Assembly (NCBI RefSeq): GCF_014203115.1
Contig: NZ_JACHIJ010000001.1
Span: 962,613-1,026,612 of the forward strand
DNA from: Afipia massiliensis
Lineage (GTDB): Bacteria; Pseudomonadota; Alphaproteobacteria; Rhizobiales; Xanthobacteraceae
DNA: 64,000 nucleotides
Direction: 5' to 3'
Translations under genes and position numbers: made by a program
Notes under the pieces: model-generated
What the model was told of the DNA's origin: nothing
Databases searched by the model: none
Seen by the model: the letters and a program-made list of their open reading frames with translations, nothing else
Shown: in pieces, positions 36,930 through 45,139 of the stretch
Layout of the letters: each line of letters opens with the position of its first letter
Numbering within the stretch: the stretch's first letter is position 1

Positions 36930-38303
36930 ATGACTGATTGGGTCCCGACCCTTCCTGCAGGCGGCGGTCCTCGCTATCTCGCCTTTGTGGAGTCTCTCGA
37001 AGAGGACATTGCTAGCGGCCAGATCAAACCCGGCATGCGACTGCTCCCGCAGCGGGAGATGGCCCAAAGGCTCGGGCTCAGCATCGGGACAATTTCGAAG
37101 GCTTATTCCGAAGCAGAGCAGCGCGGTCTCATCTCCGGAGAAGTCGGGCGTGGCACCTTTGTGCAGCGTCGCAAGCCGGAACAGCGCAAAGGCTACGGCC
37201 CGTCCGATGCCCCTATCAATCTCGCTCTGAACGTCCCACCCTATACAGGTGAAGACGAGGTTATCGCGTCGGCTCTCGCCGAGATCGCTGCGCAAGGCGA
37301 GATGGCAAACCTGCTTGGCTATTTGCCGCATCAGGGCATCAGACGTCATCGTGAAGCGATGGTGATCTGGCTTGCGTCGTTAGGGGTCACGGCCGATCCG
37401 GATGAACTTTTCATCACGCACGGGGGACAACACGCCATCTCCGTTGCACTCAATCTGGCGAGCGCGCCTGGTGACATTGTTCTCACCGAAAGGTTTACCT
37501 ATTCGGGAATGATCGCGCTGTCCGCGCAGAACAGCTATCGGCTGCACGGAGTGGCGGCCAATGCGGACGGCCTCACTCCCGAAGCACTCGACCGCGCGTT
37601 CGGTGAGACCGGGGCCAAGGTATTGTTCTGCATGCCAACCTTGCAGACGCCCACCGGGGTGACAATGCCGGAAGAACGTCGCGACGCTATCGCCGAAATC
37701 GTCCGCAAGCATAACGCCTATCTGATCGAGGACGATGCTTATGCGTTCCTGTTCGAGAATCCACCTCGCCCCATCTCTGAGCGGATTCCGGAACGTAGCT
37801 TTTACGTTGTGAGTTTTGCCAAATGCCTCGCGCCGGGATTACGCATCGCGGCAATGATTGCACCCGCTTCATTCCGTGACCGCTGCAACAATGCCATCCG
37901 GGCAACAGGCTGGATGGCCACACCCGTCATGGCAGAAGTTGTCGCAAGACTTATTCATAACGGCGACTTGGTCCGCCAGGTCAGACGCAAGCGCGAAAAA
38001 GCTGCCGTGCGAAATGAAATCGCAAGCAGGGTTCTAAGTTCCTGGTTGCCGCCAATTTCCTCTCCCCCGGGATTTCATCGCTGGCTTCCGCTTCCTGCGG
38101 GCCGCACGTTGAACGCGCTCGTGACGCAGGCCGCGCACGCAGGCATCACGCTCGCGCCGCCTGGAGCATTGCAGCAAGTCGATCGCGGCACACTCGGCAT
38201 TCGACTTTGCCTTGGCCATCCTTCCGCCGAAGCTGACCTTGAGAAGGCGATGGTCGAGATCAAGCGAATTCTCGAAATGACGGAAGCAATATCTTTTGTC
38301 TGA
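36930..38303 (+). CDS. MocR/GntR-type regulator with aminotransferase-like domain
   Basis: 457 residues. The N-terminal GntR winged helix is IASGQIKPGMRLLPQREMAQ then RLGLSIGTISKAYSEAEQRG. From residue 95 a fold-type-I aminotransferase domain follows: YLPHQGIRRHREAMVIWL, THGGQHAISVALNL, IEDDAYAFLFEN and the PLP-binding Lys 298 in VVSFAKCLAPGLRIA. Such regulators use PLP or an amino compound as effector. It is divergent from the cox-like catabolic operon and is its probable regulator. Confidence 0.92.
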   Translation: MTDWVPTLPAGGGPRYLAFVESLEEDIASGQIKPGMRLLPQREMAQRLGLSIGTISKAYSEAEQRGLISGEVGRGTFVQRRKPEQRKGYGPSDAPINLALNVPPYTGEDEVIASALAEIAAQGEMANLLGYLPHQGIRRHREAMVIWLASLGVTADPDELFITHGGQHAISVALNLASAPGDIVLTERFTYSGMIALSAQNSYRLHGVAANADGLTPEALDRAFGETGAKVLFCMPTLQTPTGVTMPEERRDAIAEIVRKHNAYLIEDDAYAFLFENPPRPISERIPERSFYVVSFAKCLAPGLRIAAMIAPASFRDRCNNAIRATGWMATPVMAEVVARLIHNGDLVRQVRRKREKAAVRNEIASRVLSSWLPPISSPPGFHRWLPLPAGRTLNALVTQAAHAGITLAPPGALQQVDRGTLGIRLCLGHPSAEADLEKAMVEIKRILEMTEAISFV

Positions 38304-38428
38304 CATGCCATGCGCCATTCAAACGCAAGAGGCTAAGGGGGCGCGTCAACCGAGACAATAAACGCAAAAAAACGAGAAAAAGCAGCGAATCCATTGGACG
38401 CTGATCAAGGGAAAAGGAACGCAAACCA

Positions 38429-39193
38429 ATGGAGCCGTTCGCGCTTGTCGCGCTGGTAGTGGCAACATTTCTTCTCGCAGGCTTGGTCAAGGGCGTCGTC
38501 GGAATGGGGTTACCGCCCGTTGCGATCGGCATAATGGCGCTCGCGATGCCCCCGGCGCAAGCCGCCGCGCTGGTTCTGGTGCCCGCCTTCGTCACCAACA
38601 TCTGGCAAATGATGTCGGGAGAACGCCTTATCACCGTCGTTAAGCGCCTGTGGACGCTTCAGCTCGGTATCTGCATCGGCGCCTGGTTGTGCGGCGATAT
38701 CCTGACAACGCAAACGTCCAAGATACCCAGTCTTTTGCTGGGTTTAATGTTGATGCTGTACGCCGTCTACGGAGCGGCTTCCGCGACGCCGCGGATGCCT
38801 GCACGTTACGAACCATATTTGTCTCCGATCGTCGGGCTGATGACCGGCGCCATCATGGCGGCAACCGGACTCATGGCCATTCCTCTGGTCCCCTATCTGC
38901 AAGCGATCAATCTTGAAAAAGAGAATTTGCTGCAGGCATTAGGGCTGTCCTTCTTCATATCGGCGGTCGCACTTGGCACGGTACTTACGAGTGCGAATAT
39001 CTTCCGCGGCGACACAGCGCTTATGTCGGCGTTCGCGCTGCTGCCGGCCGCAGTGGGAATGGCCGTCGGCCGACGCTATGTCAGCCGCATCTCCGCCGCC
39101 ACCTTCAAGCGCTGGTTCCTGATCGCGATGTTCCTGATCGGATGCGCCTCAGCCATTCAGGCGCTCCGATCCGCGCAACCGGTATTGAACTGA
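38429..39193 (+). CDS. TauE/SafE-family membrane exporter
   Basis: 254 residues with about eight membrane helices. The family repeats are visible in LLAGLVKGVVGMGLPPVAIG and GLMTGAIMAATGLMAIPLVP (G-x2-KGxxGxG-x3 pattern). Members export sulfite, sulfoacetate or other organic anions. The LysR gene starts 16 bases downstream on the same strand, so they probably share a transcript. Substrate unknown. Confidence 0.87.
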   Translation: MEPFALVALVVATFLLAGLVKGVVGMGLPPVAIGIMALAMPPAQAAALVLVPAFVTNIWQMMSGERLITVVKRLWTLQLGICIGAWLCGDILTTQTSKIPSLLLGLMLMLYAVYGAASATPRMPARYEPYLSPIVGLMTGAIMAATGLMAIPLVPYLQAINLEKENLLQALGLSFFISAVALGTVLTSANIFRGDTALMSAFALLPAAVGMAVGRRYVSRISAATFKRWFLIAMFLIGCASAIQALRSAQPVLN

Positions 39194-39209
39194 CGGGGAG
39201 GACATCGGA

Positions 39210-40109
39210 ATGATCGAGCTTCGCCAATTTAGACAGTTCATCGCGGTGGCGGAGGAATTGAGTTTCCGTCGCGCCGCCGAGCGGCTGAACATGGCGCAGC
39301 CTCCTTTGACAGCAACAATAAAACGTATCGAGGATGAAGTTGGCACCATCCTTATCGAGCGGACCAACCGCATCGAACGCTTGACCGAGGCAGGTCGCGT
39401 GTTTCTCGATGAAGCACGAAAAACCGTCAATCAGGCAGAGCGCGCCATGCTCGCAGCACAGCGGGCGGGCGCTGGCCTGACAGGGACGCTACGAGTGACA
39501 TTCGTTGCAAGTGCTGCTCGAGAAATCCTGCCATCAATCTTGCTGCGATTTCGGGAGCATTACCCTGCGGTCAAGCTTGAGCTAAGAGAGGCTATGACAA
39601 CCCAGCAACTCGCGTCTTTGGCGAACAACGACAGCGATCTGGGGTTTGTTATCCCTCCCCTCCAGGATGCTGAAAATCTAACAATTGAGGTCATTGCCAG
39701 AAACCGGCTGGTTGCGGCCTTGCCGGAGGGACACCCGCTAACAAAGGCGGCTCAGATAACCCTCGCCGACATGTCTCATGAATCGTGGATCTTGTTCGCG
39801 GCCCGCCAGGGCCCCGGCTTACATCGCATCATCCACAAGGCATGTGCCAAGGCCGGGTTCTCACCCAGGATCGGGCAGGAAGCCCCGCAAATGGATACGA
39901 TAGCCAATCTTGTGGCAGGCGGAATGGGGGTCGCTCTGGTGTCGAGAGCACTCGCAACGAGCGGGCGCAAAGGCGTAGCTTTCCGGGAATTGGCCGGGCC
40001 CGGAACCCCGGTCGAATTTGAACTGGCAATCGCCTACGCTCACTCCTCGCCTGTTCTGAATGCATTCGTCGCTGCAACCAGATTGCACGCGAAGATGATA
40101 GCGCCGTGA
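39210..40109 (+). CDS. LysR-family transcriptional regulator
   Basis: 299 residues with GGGGAGGAC upstream of the ATG. The helix-turn-helix is IELRQFRQFIAVAEELSFRR then AAERLNMAQPPLTATIKRIE. The co-inducer domain starts near residue 90 (GTLRVTFVASAAREILPSIL) and ends in NLVAGGMGVALVSRAL. Genes of the catechol/benzoate type (BenM/CatR) share this pattern. Possible targets are the adjacent TauE gene or the Bug/amidohydrolase/Rieske group that it faces. Confidence 0.9.
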   Translation: MIELRQFRQFIAVAEELSFRRAAERLNMAQPPLTATIKRIEDEVGTILIERTNRIERLTEAGRVFLDEARKTVNQAERAMLAAQRAGAGLTGTLRVTFVASAAREILPSILLRFREHYPAVKLELREAMTTQQLASLANNDSDLGFVIPPLQDAENLTIEVIARNRLVAALPEGHPLTKAAQITLADMSHESWILFAARQGPGLHRIIHKACAKAGFSPRIGQEAPQMDTIANLVAGGMGVALVSRALATSGRKGVAFRELAGPGTPVEFELAIAYAHSSPVLNAFVAATRLHAKMIAP

Positions 40110-40111
40110 GT

Positions 40112-40157
40112 TGCGGCTGATTTCCGGAATGTACATCCTCCGTCTCGATCAGCCGCA
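40112..40157. terminator. Possible bidirectional terminator between convergent genes
   Basis: Perfect 10-base arms TGCGGCTGAT (40112-40121) and ATCAGCCGCA (40148-40157) with a 26-base loop, between the LysR and Bug-protein genes, which converge. There is no clear T-tract and the loop is long, so the call is tentative. Confidence 0.35.
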
Positions 40158-40170
40158 GCAGCCCTTTCAA

Positions 40171-41148
40171 CTATTCCGGCGGAATGTTCGCCTTCTTGAC
40201 GACATCGGCCCAACGCGCAATCTCGCTATCTACAAAGGCCCGGAACTCGTCTCCGTAAAGGTCGCCAGGTTCGACACCCATCTCAGCTAGCTTCTTCTTG
40301 GTCTCCGCAGACTCGTTGACTTCCCTCATCGCGGCGACAAGCTTCTTGTAAATCGGAGAGCCGTTCGCCTGAGGCATGTAGACGCCGAACCAAGCTTGGA
40401 CGTTGAAGCCCTTCACGCCTGACTCATCAAGCGTCGGAACATCGGGAAGCAATGGGGAGCGTTTCAGCCCCGTCAATGCGAGAACACGCACCAGTCCGCC
40501 CTTGGACGCATTTATGACCGTCGGCAGGGAGTCGAACAGCAACGGAATATGCCCCCCAATGAGATCGTTCATTGCAGGGCCGTTACCCTTGTAAGGAACA
40601 TGAACAACATCGACTCCTGCCATCTGCTTGAACAGTTCACCCGACAGATGGTTGGAGCTGCCAGTGCCGGCTGAGCCGAACGAGTATTTGCCCGGATTCT
40701 TTTTGAGAATCTCAATCAGCTCCTTAACGTTCTTTGCCGGGAAATTGTTGGACGCAAGAATTGCGTTGGGGGCCGCTGCGACGAGCGCAATAGGTGAAAG
40801 ATCCTTCTTCGTGTCGTAAGGAATGCTCTTGTAAAGGCTCGGCGTAATAACGTGATGCGTGGCCGTGAGGAGCAGCACCGTACCGTCAGCGGGAGATCTC
40901 ACCACCGGTTCGGTACCGATGATACCGGATGCACCCGGCTTGTTTTCGATATACGTCGTCACACCGAGTTTATCGCCGAGGATTTTCCCGACCACACGCG
41001 CAAGCACGTCAGTCGGACCACCTGCAGAGAACGGCACGATAATGCGGATCGCATTACCCGGAATCTCCGGCCCTGAACTGCGCGCATCGCCCGTCGCAAA
41101 AAGAAGAAGAACGGCTATCGCCGCAACGAGTACTCTTCGCATTATCAT
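40171..41148 (-). CDS. Bug/TctC-type solute-binding protein
   Basis: 325 residues with a signal peptide (VLVAAIAVLLLFATGDARSS). The Bug signature is IRIIVPFSAGGPTDVLARVV, followed by TYIENKPGASGIIGTEPVVR and VDVVHVPYKGNGPAMNDLIG. Such proteins bind carboxylates for tripartite tricarboxylate transporters. No TctA/TctB membrane genes are near, so it is an orphan binding protein, which is common in the group. It follows the amidohydrolase gene with a 66-base gap. Confidence 0.9.
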   Translation of the reverse strand: MIMRRVLVAAIAVLLLFATGDARSSGPEIPGNAIRIIVPFSAGGPTDVLARVVGKILGDKLGVTTYIENKPGASGIIGTEPVVRSPADGTVLLLTATHHVITPSLYKSIPYDTKKDLSPIALVAAAPNAILASNNFPAKNVKELIEILKKNPGKYSFGSAGTGSSNHLSGELFKQMAGVDVVHVPYKGNGPAMNDLIGGHIPLLFDSLPTVINASKGGLVRVLALTGLKRSPLLPDVPTLDESGVKGFNVQAWFGVYMPQANGSPIYKKLVAAMREVNESAETKKKLAEMGVEPGDLYGDEFRAFVDSEIARWADVVKKANIPPE

Positions 41149-41214
41149 CCCCCTAGATGGCGTTTTGTTCTTTTGATTACGTTATAGACAGTTCATCGTC
41201 CAAGATTTGCTGTC

Positions 41215-42450
41215 TCAGATGAGCTTCTTCACCGGAGTCGGGTCCAGGTTGAAGAGACGCGCGGCATTCAATCCGAGAATATTTCGCTTCGCCTGCTCGG
41301 TCAGGAAAGGCAGATCGCATATTTCCTGAGGCAGATCGAAATCGAAATGTGGCCAGTCTGACGAAAACATCAGCTGCGTCTCTGCCTTGATCATTTCGAA
41401 GGTGTTTTCGAGCGCCTTCGGATGCGTCGTTTCCATTGGCTGTGTCGTATAGAAGCAATTCGTATTCATATACTCGCTCGGCATACGCTTGAGCTGCGGC
41501 GCCTCGGACGGACGCATCAGATACTGATCATCGAGCCGCTGCATGAGGAACGGCACCCAAGCCAATCCACTCTCGACCCACATTGTCTTGAGTTTTGGAA
41601 ACCGCTCGGGAATCCCATTCAGGATCCAGTTTGTCATGTGAACCATGTTGCACCAGGCAAAACCCAGCGCATGCATACCGAGAAACCGGTTCACAGTCGC
41701 CAATGAGGGATCCTGCCAGTGATACCCCGCATGAAAAGCCAACGGCTTCCCGGTTTCTTCGATCATCGAATACAGACGCATATATTCGTTGCTGTGAACC
41801 GGCTTGTAGCGCGTGCTCGTGACACAAAACCCGATGACGCCTTTGTTGTCGCCGAATTCTTCTACCGCACGTTCGGCCTCCTTTGGCGTATTGAACGGCA
41901 AATAGATCAGCGTCTTAATTCGATCTTCAGCTGACAGTATTCTGTCCGCCATCCATCGATTGTAGGCACGCCCAAGCCAGACCTCCATTTCGGTCTGCGG
42001 ATGCATGCCGAGAAACAACATCGGGGTCGGAAAGACCACCATGTTGTCCACGCCGAGAGAATCCATCGCACGGCGCGTCAAGGTGACATCGCGGTGAACG
42101 TCTGTTTCCTTCACAGCCTCGCGCTGATCGTCCTGATGCGGGATGCGTCCGCCCACCGACTGGTAACGCAGGCCGAGATCGCCGTTCAGGCCATATGGTG
42201 GTGCGCCGATCCGCTCCGCCTGATAGCGCATAGCGTTATCGCGAATAACCGGATCCTCGATGTACGTGACGACCTCTTTCCACGAAACCGACTCGACGTG
42301 ATGTGCGTCGATATCGACGACAAACCAGTCTTGAAGCCCGCGCTTGACAGCATTCCGCTTTGCGTGCGCAAGCACGTCTCGCGTATCTGTGTAAACATCG
42401 ATCTGCTGCGTCGCGGCGTATTGAGGGCCGACCTTCTCCCGAATGTTCAT
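41215..42450 (-). CDS. Amidohydrolase_2 family metal-dependent hydrolase/decarboxylase
   Basis: 411 residues. The metal-ligand motif is FVVDIDAHHVESVSW, the central His is in PLAFHAGYHWQDPS, and the C-terminal Asp is in MFSSDWPHFDFDLPQEI with ILGLNAARLFNLD at the end. The larger size and DxDxHH start match the group near gamma-resorcylate and other aromatic decarboxylases. It is encoded with a Rieske protein and a small unknown protein, overlapping the latter by 4 bases. Confidence 0.85.
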   Translation of the reverse strand: MNIREKVGPQYAATQQIDVYTDTRDVLAHAKRNAVKRGLQDWFVVDIDAHHVESVSWKEVVTYIEDPVIRDNAMRYQAERIGAPPYGLNGDLGLRYQSVGGRIPHQDDQREAVKETDVHRDVTLTRRAMDSLGVDNMVVFPTPMLFLGMHPQTEMEVWLGRAYNRWMADRILSAEDRIKTLIYLPFNTPKEAERAVEEFGDNKGVIGFCVTSTRYKPVHSNEYMRLYSMIEETGKPLAFHAGYHWQDPSLATVNRFLGMHALGFAWCNMVHMTNWILNGIPERFPKLKTMWVESGLAWVPFLMQRLDDQYLMRPSEAPQLKRMPSEYMNTNCFYTTQPMETTHPKALENTFEMIKAETQLMFSSDWPHFDFDLPQEICDLPFLTEQAKRNILGLNAARLFNLDPTPVKKLI

Positions 42451-42806
42451 GACTTAGCCCCTGGATAGTAACTATCTTCGTCCGGCCGCCGGCGATACCA
42501 AAGTGCAAGCTCCACCGGACCGAGATGAAGCGCCCGAAGCATTTCCGAAACGGCTGACAGTAATTCCGTCGGTGTCATTTCGCTGTCGCGCTCGCCGGCG
42601 ATAGGCGGAAATGTTCTTTCCTCACCGTCAGACTTCGCGACATAAAGGCGAATGGCTGCCGTCAGAATTTGCGCAACGGATTCGTCGGAGACACGACAGG
42701 CCTCACCGCTTTCCACCAACTCCCGCGATGCGCGCAGCAGATCGGGAGCGAGCGAATCGATCCACCCATACTGATCGTTGCGCCGGTCAGCATCAGACTC
42801 GGACAT
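42447..42806 (-). CDS. Conserved-looking protein of unknown function between Rieske and amidohydrolase genes
   Basis: 119 residues from the ATG at 42806; an ATG at 42818 would add four residues. I do not recognise a family. It is acidic and helical, with a C-terminal WYRRRPDEDSYYPGAKS. It overlaps the Rieske gene by 14 bases and the amidohydrolase gene by 4, which argues that it is translated as part of the operon. It may be a small accessory or subunit of the hydrolase. Confidence 0.65.
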   Translation of the reverse strand: MSESDADRRNDQYGWIDSLAPDLLRASRELVESGEACRVSDESVAQILTAAIRLYVAKSDGEERTFPPIAGERDSEMTPTELLSAVSEMLRALHLGPVELALWYRRRPDEDSYYPGAKS

Positions 42807-43158
42807 AGATCTCTCCATCCCTGATTTTCATTTCTGCTTTGCGCAACCGGATCTTGGGATTTCCCTGATGGTTTCCGGTTTTGATGCTGTACTCGTAGCC
42901 ATGCCACGGACAGACGATGTTTGTTTCCGATTCGTCGTATTCCATCGCGCGTACGGTGTGATCTTCCGCAACAGGTTCGAGCACTCGCTTCATAATACGG
43001 CCTTGGCAAATCGGACCGGCTCTGTGGGCGCACCGATTGTGCCAGGCGTAGAATTCTCCATCGATCCTGAAAACACCGACCTCCATGTCGCCGCAGACGA
43101 TCACCTTGCGGTCACCATCGTTGTAATCCGCTACCTTTCCCGCGCTGTATTCTTGCAT
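42793..43158 (-). CDS. Rieske [2Fe-2S] ferredoxin-like protein
   Basis: 121 residues from the ATG at 43158, with GGAAAGAG upstream; an ATG at 43173 is possible. The Rieske cluster ligands are C43/H45 (HNRCAHRAGPICQG) and C83/H86 (IVCPWHGYEYS). It carries only this domain, so it is a ferredoxin or a short oxygenase component. No oxygenase alpha subunit or reductase is nearby. Electron partner unknown. Confidence 0.88.
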   Translation of the reverse strand: MQEYSAGKVADYNDGDRKVIVCGDMEVGVFRIDGEFYAWHNRCAHRAGPICQGRIMKRVLEPVAEDHTVRAMEYDESETNIVCPWHGYEYSIKTGNHQGNPKIRLRKAEMKIRDGEIYVRV

Positions 43159-43491
43159 TGCGTCTCTTTCCATCGGTCGATTTTCACGGCGGCTCGACGC
43201 CACTCAGATCGCGCACCAGCGAGATCGCTCGCACGCAATGCTTGCGTTTATATTCATTCTAGATTTTGAACCGGCAATAACGCGTTTCTGAACGAGCGAT
43301 ATGCCGTGCATATCGCGAAAACCAATGGCCCCCATGTCGCGCCGCAAGAATGGCCGCTGGCGACCGCTACCGTCCTGTCTGGCGATCCTGAAAAGCTGAC
43401 ACAGCCGCCAGCGCTCCCCTGCCCGCGCTAGTGCTCGACTTGCGTTCGACTCCTGTTAGGATTTTCTACCAGTCAGGCAGGGAGAAGAAAC
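43159..43491. other. Divergent promoter region between Rieske and amidase genes
   Basis: 333 bases without a supported gene. The main feature is the perfect inverted repeat GCGATATG (43296-43303) and CATATCGC (43309-43316), spacer CCGTG. The amidase SD GGGAG is at the right end. Confidence 0.6.
43296..43316. promoter_or_regulatory. Perfect inverted repeat GCGATATG-N5-CATATCGC, candidate operator
   Basis: Perfect 8-base arms spaced by five bases, in the middle of the gap between the divergent Rieske and amidase genes. The size and symmetry fit a dimeric regulator. The regulator is unknown; the LysR protein at 39210 is the nearest candidate. Confidence 0.5.
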
Positions 43492-44907
43492 GTGGCGAAG
43501 ACACCAATCTGGCAGTGGTCGGCAACGGAGACGGCCGCAGCAATCAGGAAAAGAAAAGTGACCTCCGAGGAAGTGGTGAGCGCCCATGTCGATCGGATGC
43601 ACGAAGCCAACGCCGCAATCAACGCAGTGGTCGTTGATCTCAGCAAAGACGCGATGAAAGCAGCGAAGGCCGCCGACACGGCGCTCGCCAAAGGCAATGA
43701 CATCGGACCACTGCACGGTGTGCCGGTCACGATCAAGATCAATATCGATGTCGAGGGTCAGGCCAATTCGAACGGTGTCGTCGCCTTCAAAGACAGTATC
43801 GCTCCGGGCGACTCGCCGGTCACCAGCAATCTGAAGAAGGCGGGCGCGGTCATCATCGGCCTGACCAATACACCTGAATTCTCGCTACGTGTCTGCACCG
43901 ACAACCCGCTGCATGGGCTGACGTTGAATCCCTGGGACCCGTCCGTCACTTGCGGTGGGTCTTCAGGCGGCGCCGGCGCTTCCATCGCTGCTGGTATCGG
44001 CACCATCGCCCATGGCAACGATATCGGCGGCTCGCTGCGCTGGCCGGCGCAGTGCAACGGCGTCGCTACCATCAAGCCGACCCAGGGGCGCGTTCCAGCC
44101 TTCAACCCGAGCGCCACTGCAGAACGGCCTCTCATGGCACAGTTTATGTCTTCGCAAGGGCCTATCGCCCGCGAGGTCCGCGACGTGCGCCTGGGCCTGG
44201 AAGTTATGGCTCAGCGAGATTCCCGCGACCCGTGGTGGGTGCCGGCGCCATTGAAAGGACCTAAGCTGAACGGGCCGATCAACGTCGCGCTCGCTAAAAT
44301 CCCTGACGACACGGATACCGATCCCGGCGTGATCTCACTCCTGCGAAAAGCAGCCGACTATCTAGCCGATGCCGGATACAGGGTTAGCGAAGTCGAATTG
44401 CCCGATCTCAACGGCGTCTGGCAGCTCTGGTGCGATCTGATCATGACCGAGCTTCAGGTCCTGCAGGAAGAACAGATGCGGGCTGTCACCAGCGCAGATT
44501 TCAACCAGACGCTCGACGCTGTCTTGGCGTTATCAACACGTCTCGACCAGGCCGGCTACATGAAGGCTATCAGCGACAGGTCGCGCCACATCCGCAACTG
44601 GATGACCTTGCTGGAGGACTATCCGCTCCTCTTGACGCCGACAACGGTGAGGGCCACGCCGGAGGTCAATGCCGATCTCGGGGGCCACAAGAGAGTGAAG
44701 GAACTGCTCCGGAATGATCTTCGCTTCATCTCGTCGATGAACGTGCTCGGTCTGCCGGCTGCAGTCGTGCCGGTCGGACTCCACAAAGGCTTGCCTGTCG
44801 GCGTCCAGATCGTTGGGTCGCGCTATCGCGAAGACCTGTGCCTGGATGCCGCCGCAGCCATCGAAAAAAGAGCCGGCATTCTGGTCAGGCAACTATGGGA
44901 ACGGTAG
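43492..44907 (+). CDS. Amidase-signature family amidase
   Basis: 471 residues from a GTG at 43492, with GGGAG nine bases upstream. The Ser-cisSer-Lys triad is visible: K82 in PVTIKINIDVEG, the cis-Ser in TCGGSSGGAGAS (157-158) and nucleophile S181 in GNDIGGSLRWPAQCNG. It hydrolyses an amide to acid and ammonia. It is divergent from the Rieske/amidohydrolase group and may feed the same pathway, or belong with the nitrogen-compound genes that follow. Substrate unknown. Confidence 0.92.
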   Translation: MAKTPIWQWSATETAAAIRKRKVTSEEVVSAHVDRMHEANAAINAVVVDLSKDAMKAAKAADTALAKGNDIGPLHGVPVTIKINIDVEGQANSNGVVAFKDSIAPGDSPVTSNLKKAGAVIIGLTNTPEFSLRVCTDNPLHGLTLNPWDPSVTCGGSSGGAGASIAAGIGTIAHGNDIGGSLRWPAQCNGVATIKPTQGRVPAFNPSATAERPLMAQFMSSQGPIAREVRDVRLGLEVMAQRDSRDPWWVPAPLKGPKLNGPINVALAKIPDDTDTDPGVISLLRKAADYLADAGYRVSEVELPDLNGVWQLWCDLIMTELQVLQEEQMRAVTSADFNQTLDAVLALSTRLDQAGYMKAISDRSRHIRNWMTLLEDYPLLLTPTTVRATPEVNADLGGHKRVKELLRNDLRFISSMNVLGLPAAVVPVGLHKGLPVGVQIVGSRYREDLCLDAAAAIEKRAGILVRQLWER

Positions 44908-45070
44908 CCCCGTATTCGCACCAGGATAACGCCTGCACAAGCCTTTGATGGCTTGGGAGTCGATCGAGCTTAGGCATCGAGCGCCAGAGAACAATGTAAC
45001 ACGCCGAATTGAGCGCACCCACCTCGCCTTCGACTGTGTGAACAAGGCGACCTGAAGATCAGCGCATCGA

Positions 45071-45097
45071 AAAGCGCGCGGTCATGCCGCGCGCTTT
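45071..45097. terminator. Strong hairpin between convergent genes
   Basis: Perfect 11-base arms AAAGCGCGCGG (45071-45081) and CCGCGCGCTTT (45087-45097) with loop TCATG, between the amidase and Ntn-hydrolase genes. A's on one side and T's on the other let it work in both directions. Confidence 0.65.
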
Positions 45098-45139
45098 CGA
45101 TTTAGCATCGAAGAAACTGGCTACCTGCAACCCAACTGA

